Below, piece by piece: positions 6,149-10,003 of a stretch of 10,003 nucleotides of DNA. The DNA is from Burkholderiales bacterium (GTDB taxonomy: Bacteria; Pseudomonadota; Gammaproteobacteria; Burkholderiales; JAEUOS01). Each line of letters starts with the position of its first letter. Within the stretch, counting starts at the first letter, position 1. Location: NCBI GenBank assembly GCA_947456845.1, contig CANGUJ010000109.1, positions 1 to 10,003 of the forward strand, read 5' to 3'. A program made the translations under genes and the position numbers. The notes beneath the pieces were generated by a model, which worked only from the letters and a program-made list of their open reading frames with translations, did no database searches and was not told the DNA's origin.

Positions 6149-6973
6149 TCATTCCCGGTAGGAAGGATCGCGACGGTCGAGGTAGCGCAGCATGGCCGGC
6201 CATTCCATCAGCCCGAAGGGGCGGCGCACCTGCGGCTGGTACTGATGAAAGGTCTTCTCGGCCACCGCCGCCGGCGGCAGATGCAGTTCGGTGTTGCAGG
6301 CCATCGCATCGACCTGCGCGCGGCAGGCCATCTCGAACCAGTACATGCTGTTGAAGGCCTGCGCGACGTTGGGCCCCACCGCCAGCAGGCCGTGGTTGCG
6401 CAGGATCATCACCTCGGCGCCGCCAAGATCGCGCACCAGGCGCGCCTGCTCGTCGAGATCGATGGCCGGGCCTTCATAGTCGTGATAGGTGACGTTGCCG
6501 AAGCGCATTGCCGTTTGCGTGAGCGGCAAGAGGCCGCACTTGAGCGCCGAGACCGCCATGCCGGCGCGGCTGTGGGTGTGGATCACGCAGCCGACTTCGG
6601 GCAGCGCGGCATGCACCGCGCTGTGGATCACATAGCCGGCGCGGTTGATGCCGTACTCGCGGTGCGGGTTGAAGAGCACGTTGCCGGCCACATCGATGGT
6701 GATGAGGGAGGACGCGGTGATCTCCTCGTACATGTAGCCATAGGGGTTGATGAGAAAGCGCTCGCCGCCCCCGCCCGTGCCGTCGTGCGGCACCTTGGCG
6801 GTGATGTGGTTGTAGACCAGGTCGCTCATGCCGAACAGCGGCATGAGCCGGTAGCAGGCGGCCAGTTCGACGCGCGCCTGCCATTCCGCCTCGGAGACGG
6901 CGGCCTTGACGTCGCAGGTGAGGTCGGGAAACTTGGCGCCGAAGGCGGGGACTGGCTTGAGTTGTGCGGACAT
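6149..6973 (-). CDS. Class II aldolase/adducin-family protein
   Basis: Cytoplasmic protein of 274 aa with one class II aldolase/adducin head domain spanning about residues 30-225. Known bacterial members are metal-dependent sugar-phosphate aldolases, epimerases and decarboxylases. The metal-binding histidines are visible: His132 and His134 in VIHTHSRAG, and His194 in ILRNHGLLAVG. At the position of the catalytic glutamate of fuculose-phosphate aldolase (Glu73, 19 residues before the first metal His), this protein has Gly113 in INRAGYVIHSAVHAALPEVG. That version resembles the adducin-like branch (NQAGFTLHSAIYAARPDV), whose reaction is mostly unknown. Aldol cleavage is therefore doubtful; decarboxylase or other activity is possible. 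ATG at 6973 has no strong Shine-Dalgarno sequence. It sits 29 nt after the methyltransferase stop and 97 nt before the oxygenase alpha start, so it probably belongs with the oxygenase in a catabolic unit. Confidence 0.88.
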   Translation of the reverse strand: MSAQLKPVPAFGAKFPDLTCDVKAAVSEAEWQARVELAACYRLMPLFGMSDLVYNHITAKVPHDGTGGGGERFLINPYGYMYEEITASSLITIDVAGNVLFNPHREYGINRAGYVIHSAVHAALPEVGCVIHTHSRAGMAVSALKCGLLPLTQTAMRFGNVTYHDYEGPAIDLDEQARLVRDLGGAEVMILRNHGLLAVGPNVAQAFNSMYWFEMACRAQVDAMACNTELHLPPAAVAEKTFHQYQPQVRRPFGLMEWPAMLRYLDRRDPSYRE

Positions 6974-7002
6974 GGTCGTGGCGGTGCGATGCGGTTGGGG
7001 AA

Positions 7003-8262
7003 TCAGGCGGTCTGGACGGGTGCGGCCGCCAGGCGCCAGAGCGAGGTGACTTCCGCCCGGCGCGCCGGCGCCAGCGGATCCGCGGCGTCGAAGGCCTTGG
7101 GATGGCGCGGCAAGATGTCGTGCTTCCGGATCACGGCAAGGCCGGCCGCGGCAAACCAGCCGGTGAGTTCTTCACGGCTGCGCAGGTGCAAGTGCTCGGC
7201 CAGGTCGGACAGCACCAGCCAGCCCTCGCCGCCGGGCGCGAGATGGTGCGCCAGGCCGGCAATGAAGGCGCGCAGCATGCGGCTCTCCGGGTCGTAGACC
7301 GCGCGCTCCAGCGGCGTGGCCGGCTTGCCCGGCAGCCACGGCGGGTTGCACACGATGAGGCTGGCGCGGCCGTCGGGGAACATGTCCGCCTGACGCACCT
7401 CCACCTTGTTGCGGTAGCCCAGGCGTGCCAGGTTGTCGCGCGCGCAGTCGAGCGCGCGCGGATCGCTGTCGGTGGCGATGATGCGCTTCACGCCGCGGCG
7501 CGCCAGCACCGCCGCAAGCACGCCGGTACCGGTGCCGATGTCGAAGGCCAGGTCGGTGACGGCAAGCGGCGCGCTGTCGACCAGGTCCACATATTCGCCG
7601 CGCACCGGCGCGAACACGCCGTAGTGCGGGTGGATGCGGTCGTCCAGCGCCGCCACCTCCACGCCCTTGCGCCGCCACTGGTGCGCGCCGACCGCGCCCA
7701 GCAGTTCGCGCAGCGAGGACACGTAGGGGGAATCGCAGGGCCCGCGCGCCTCGCTGCAGGCCTTGTGCAGGTCGGGCGCCCGGCGCAGCGGGATCGCATG
7801 GCCGGCATCGAAGGGAATCAGCAGCATGCCCAGGATGCGGGCGCGCTGCGCCTGGGCCATGCGGAACAGGTGGAAGGCTTCTTTCGGCGCGCCCCCCGCT
7901 TTCGGCAGGCCCTCCGTATTGCCGGCCCCGGCTGCCGGCGCATCGAACGGTCCGTCGGCCACCACCGCCCTGGCCGGCGCCGCCTTGCGCTGCATCCGGT
8001 TCGGCTTGGGGCCGTCCGGCTTGGCATCCACCCGCCGGGCGATGGCCTGCAGCAGGGCGCGCGCATTGTTGAAGTCGCCGCGCCACAGCATGGCCGTGCC
8101 TTCGCAGGCATAACGGTAGGCGCGATCGGCGTTCATGCGGTCATCTGCGACGATCACGCGCCTGGGCGGCGCGACGCCGGACTCGGAAAACCAGCGCGCC
8201 GAACGGGTTTCACCGCGCTCCGGCCAACTCACCATTGGTACTGAATGTTCCTGCGTGGTCAT
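7003..8262 (-). CDS. Class I SAM-dependent methyltransferase (NPPW motif, small-domain MTS type)
   Basis: Predicted methyltransferase of 419 aa. The SAM-binding motif I is AFDIGTGTGVLAAVLAR with Asp241. The acidic end of strand 2 is IATDSDPRALDCARDNL, and motif IV is CNPPWLPG with Asn306. An (N/D)PP(Y/F/W) motif is typical of enzymes that methylate a planar amino group: N6-adenine, N2-guanine, or glutamine in release factors and ribosomal proteins. The roughly 230-residue N-terminal part is not a domain I recognise. It includes a Lys/Arg/Pro/Ala-rich linker (about residues 80-120) and the segment DDRIHPHYGVFAPVRGEYVDL just before motif I. ATG at 8262 overlaps the pseudouridine synthase TGA as ATGA. 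The open frame continues upstream to 8940, but that is a shadow. Its place after a ribosome-assembly GTPase and an rRNA pseudouridine synthase suggests an RNA or ribosomal-protein target; this is inference only. Confidence 0.85.
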   Translation of the reverse strand: MTTQEHSVPMVSWPERGETRSARWFSESGVAPPRRVIVADDRMNADRAYRYACEGTAMLWRGDFNNARALLQAIARRVDAKPDGPKPNRMQRKAAPARAVVADGPFDAPAAGAGNTEGLPKAGGAPKEAFHLFRMAQAQRARILGMLLIPFDAGHAIPLRRAPDLHKACSEARGPCDSPYVSSLRELLGAVGAHQWRRKGVEVAALDDRIHPHYGVFAPVRGEYVDLVDSAPLAVTDLAFDIGTGTGVLAAVLARRGVKRIIATDSDPRALDCARDNLARLGYRNKVEVRQADMFPDGRASLIVCNPPWLPGKPATPLERAVYDPESRMLRAFIAGLAHHLAPGGEGWLVLSDLAEHLHLRSREELTGWFAAAGLAVIRKHDILPRHPKAFDAADPLAPARRAEVTSLWRLAAAPVQTA

Positions 8263-9119
8263 GCGAAGCTTTCGTCGGGCCCGAGCAGGCGCCATTTTCC
8301 TACCGGCAATTCGCCGAGCAGCACGCGGCCGATGCGCACGCGCTTCAACGCCACGACCTCCAGACCCACCGCCTCGCACATGCGGCGGATCTGCCGCTTG
8401 CGCCCTTCGCGCAGGATGAAGCGCAGCTGGTCCTCGTTCTGCCAACCGACCCGCGCGGGCTTCAATAGCTTGCCGTCGAGCGTGAGCCCGTGATTGAGCA
8501 GCTTCAGGCCCGCCTCGGGCAAGCGGCCGCCCCTGGTGTAGCGCACCCGCACCAGGTACTCCTTCTCGACCTCGGAATCCTCGCCGATCAGCTGCCTGGC
8601 GATGCGCCCGTCCTGGGTGAGGATGAGGAGACCGGTCGAATCGATATCCAGGCGCCCGGCGGGGGCGAAGCCGATCAGGTCGCGGCGCTGCACCTTGGCC
8701 GGCGCCGCGCCACCGAAGCCGCGCCATTGCGACTCCGGGGTCACCAGCACCACGGCGGGCTGGTAGCCGTCTTCGGCCTGGCCGCTCACATAGCCCACCG
8801 GCTTGTGCAAGAGCACCGTGAGGCGGCGCGCCTGCTCGGCCCGGGCGCGCTTCTCGATGGTGATCTTCTGCGCCGGCGACACCTTCTGGCCGAGGATGGC
8901 GACCACGCCATCGACCTTGACCCAGCCGCGCTCGATCCACTCGTCGGCCTCGCGCCGCGAGGCCAGGCCTTCCTCGCTCATGCGCTTGGACAGGCGCACC
9001 GGCGCGTCGGGCGCCGACCCGGGTTCGTCCGGCGCCACCACCGGTTTGATGAGCGGCGCGGCCGAGGTGTCGGTCGAAGCCAGGGTGCTGCGGCGGCGCC
9101 GCACCCCGCTCATGGGCAT
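8259..9119 (-). CDS. rRNA pseudouridine synthase, RsuA family (RluF/RluB-like)
   Basis: Enzyme of 286 aa that isomerises a specific uridine of (probably 23S) rRNA to pseudouridine. An N-terminal S4 RNA-binding domain is seen at about residues 41-100 (VRLSKRMSEEGLASRREADEWI). The catalytic motif is PAGRLDIDSTGLLILTQDG with nucleophile Asp158. The family C-terminal motif is EGRKRQIRRMCEAVGLEV at 238-255. EKEYLV and the ending RIGRVLLGELPVGKWRLL favour RluF over RluB, but the exact target site is not certain. About 40 residues of low-complexity leader precede the S4 domain. The segment between LHKPVGYVS and GRLD is longer than in E. coli RluF. ATG at 9119 lies 7 nt after the GTPase stop; a second ATG two codons on (9113) is an alternative. 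The 3' end overlaps the methyltransferase ATG by 4 nt. Confidence 0.9.
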   Translation of the reverse strand: MPMSGVRRRRSTLASTDTSAAPLIKPVVAPDEPGSAPDAPVRLSKRMSEEGLASRREADEWIERGWVKVDGVVAILGQKVSPAQKITIEKRARAEQARRLTVLLHKPVGYVSGQAEDGYQPAVVLVTPESQWRGFGGAAPAKVQRRDLIGFAPAGRLDIDSTGLLILTQDGRIARQLIGEDSEVEKEYLVRVRYTRGGRLPEAGLKLLNHGLTLDGKLLKPARVGWQNEDQLRFILREGRKRQIRRMCEAVGLEVVALKRVRIGRVLLGELPVGKWRLLGPDESFA

Positions 9120-9126
9120 GCCCCGC

Positions 9127-10003
9127 TCATTGGTCTTGCTCCGCGGCCGTCGGCTGTACCGGCATGGCGCGCGGCGGCGCGGCCAGCATGGCCGCGCGCG
9201 TGGCCGGGGTTTCCAGGCTGATGCGGCCGAGCGCGCCGCTGCGGTAGTCGGTCAGCAGGGCCACGGCGGCCTTGTCGAAATCGAAGCCACCGCCCTTGAC
9301 GCGGAAGGCGCGCTGCCTGGCCACCGCCTCGATCAGCGCGGTGCCGTCCATGCCGGCGGTATCGCAGTGGTAGCGTTTGGCCACCAGCGCCGGGTAGCGT
9401 TCCAGCAGGATCTCGCCCAGGAAGGTGGCGACTTCCTCGTCGATATAGGCATTCGGGCCGATGGCATGGCTGGCGGCCAGCATCAGGCCGTCAGCCGGGT
9501 GCTTGATCGCCGGCCACATCAGGCCCGGCGTGTCGAACAACACGGTGCGGTCCGGCAGGTTGTAGCGCTGCACCCGCTTGGTGACCGCGGGTTCGTCGCC
9601 CACGTTGGCGATGCGCCGCTTGATGAGCCCGTTGATCAGCGTTGACTTGCCGACGTTGGGAATGCCGATTACCAGAATGCGCACCGGCTTTTCCATGCCG
9701 CCGCGGTGCGGCACGAGCGACGCCGCCAGGCGCGTCACCTTGGCCACGTCCGCCGGTTTGGACACCGACAGCGACACCGCCCTGACCGCGCCGGTCCTGG
9801 CCTTCTTTGCCTCCTCCTCGAAGGTGCGCATCCACTGCGACGTGGCTTCGGGGTCGGCCAGGTCGGACTTGTTGAGGATCTTCAGCGCCGGCCGCTGGCG
9901 GTGTACCCGCAGGTCGGTGAGCATCGGGTTGCTGCTCGCTGCCGGCAGGCGCGCGTCAAGCACCTCGACGACGACGTCGATGTCGGCCATGGCCTCGGCC
10001 ACC
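9127..10003 (-). CDS. ylqF: Ribosome biogenesis GTPase YlqF/RbgA family (5' end outside the window)
   Basis: Circularly permuted GTPase that, in characterised members, helps late assembly of the large ribosomal subunit. The G motifs appear in permuted order: G4 NKSD first (about residues 44-47 of the visible part), then G1 GIPNVGKST (113-121), a G2-like PAVTKRVQ, and G3 DTPG (157-160) in LFDTPGLMWP. The segment VVEVLDARLPAASSNPML near the visible N-terminus is characteristic of this family. By comparison with RbgA, roughly 15-20 N-terminal residues including the FPGHM motif should lie beyond base 10003. The in-frame GTG at 10002 is probably not the true start. The C-terminal tail (after about residue 200) is the variable RNA-contact region. 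It is the first visible gene of a run with the pseudouridine synthase (7-nt gap) and the methyltransferase. Confidence 0.92.
   Translation of the reverse strand, partial: VAEAMADIDVVVEVLDARLPAASSNPMLTDLRVHRQRPALKILNKSDLADPEATSQWMRTFEEEAKKARTGAVRAVSLSVSKPADVAKVTRLAASLVPHRGGMEKPVRILVIGIPNVGKSTLINGLIKRRIANVGDEPAVTKRVQRYNLPDRTVLFDTPGLMWPAIKHPADGLMLAASHAIGPNAYIDEEVATFLGEILLERYPALVAKRYHCDTAGMDGTALIEAVARQRAFRVKGGGFDFDKAAVALLTDYRSGALGRISLETPATRAAMLAAPPRAMPVQPTAAEQDQ

Noticed and set aside
4127..7297. Several long plus-strand open frames opposite the oxygenase and aldolase-family genes
   Set aside because: They are compositionally biased shadows. All recognisable motifs lie on the minus strand.
6964..8244. 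426-codon plus-strand open frame opposite the methyltransferase
   Set aside because: No family motifs, and Arg/Ala/Gly/His-rich composition typical of an antisense shadow.
8263..8940. Upstream extension of the methyltransferase frame to 645 codons, as a possible fusion protein
   Set aside because: It overlaps the pseudouridine synthase in another frame and has shadow-like composition. The ATG at 8262 with ATGA coupling is the natural start.

Overview
The window is about two-thirds G+C, densely coding, and carries 4-nt start/stop overlaps. Its gene set fits a betaproteobacterium, probably of the Burkholderiales. That placement is an inference from composition and protein style, because no rRNA or other marker gene is present.

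Layout. Bases 1-236 hold the start of a minus-strand gene that runs off the left edge and encodes a membrane-anchored, proline-rich, TonB-like N-terminus. Divergent from it, bases 326-2329 (+) encode an exported S9-family serine peptidase with an intact Ser-Asp-His triad. This gene meets, tail to tail, a minus-strand block that fills the rest of the window. Read in the direction of transcription (right to left), the block holds: a 5'-truncated ribosome-assembly GTPase of the YlqF/RbgA type; an S4-domain rRNA pseudouridine synthase of the RluF/RluB type; a class I SAM-dependent methyltransferase with an NPPW motif; a class II aldolase/adducin-family protein; the alpha and beta subunits of a benzoate/anthranilate-type Rieske ring-hydroxylating oxygenase; a pair of short perfect palindromes; a small secreted protein of unknown function; and an MFS exporter of the EntS-like (MFS_3) type.

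How the genes fit together. The GTPase, pseudouridine synthase and methyltransferase are packed with a 7-nt gap and an ATGA overlap and look like one ribosome/RNA-related operon. Only 29 nt separate it from the class II aldolase gene. The aldolase and the oxygenase pair (ATGA overlap, with a recognisable Shine-Dalgarno sequence before the alpha subunit) look like a small aromatic-catabolic cluster. It has no reductase, ferredoxin, dihydrodiol dehydrogenase or dedicated regulator inside the window. The small secreted protein and the MFS exporter are 60 nt apart and may be co-transcribed.

I did not find an unmistakable new system. The most distinctive non-coding feature is the palindrome pair around 4126-4224, of the GGGGTC-N-GACCCC kind. 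One copy sits inside a larger, exactly symmetric arrangement that touches the stop codon of the oxygenase beta subunit. The other points worth a look are the reductase-less oxygenase pair, the aldolase-like protein that lacks the usual catalytic glutamate, and the methyltransferase of unknown target encoded with two ribosome-maturation genes. I saw no tRNA, rRNA, CRISPR array, insertion sequence or convincing intrinsic terminator.
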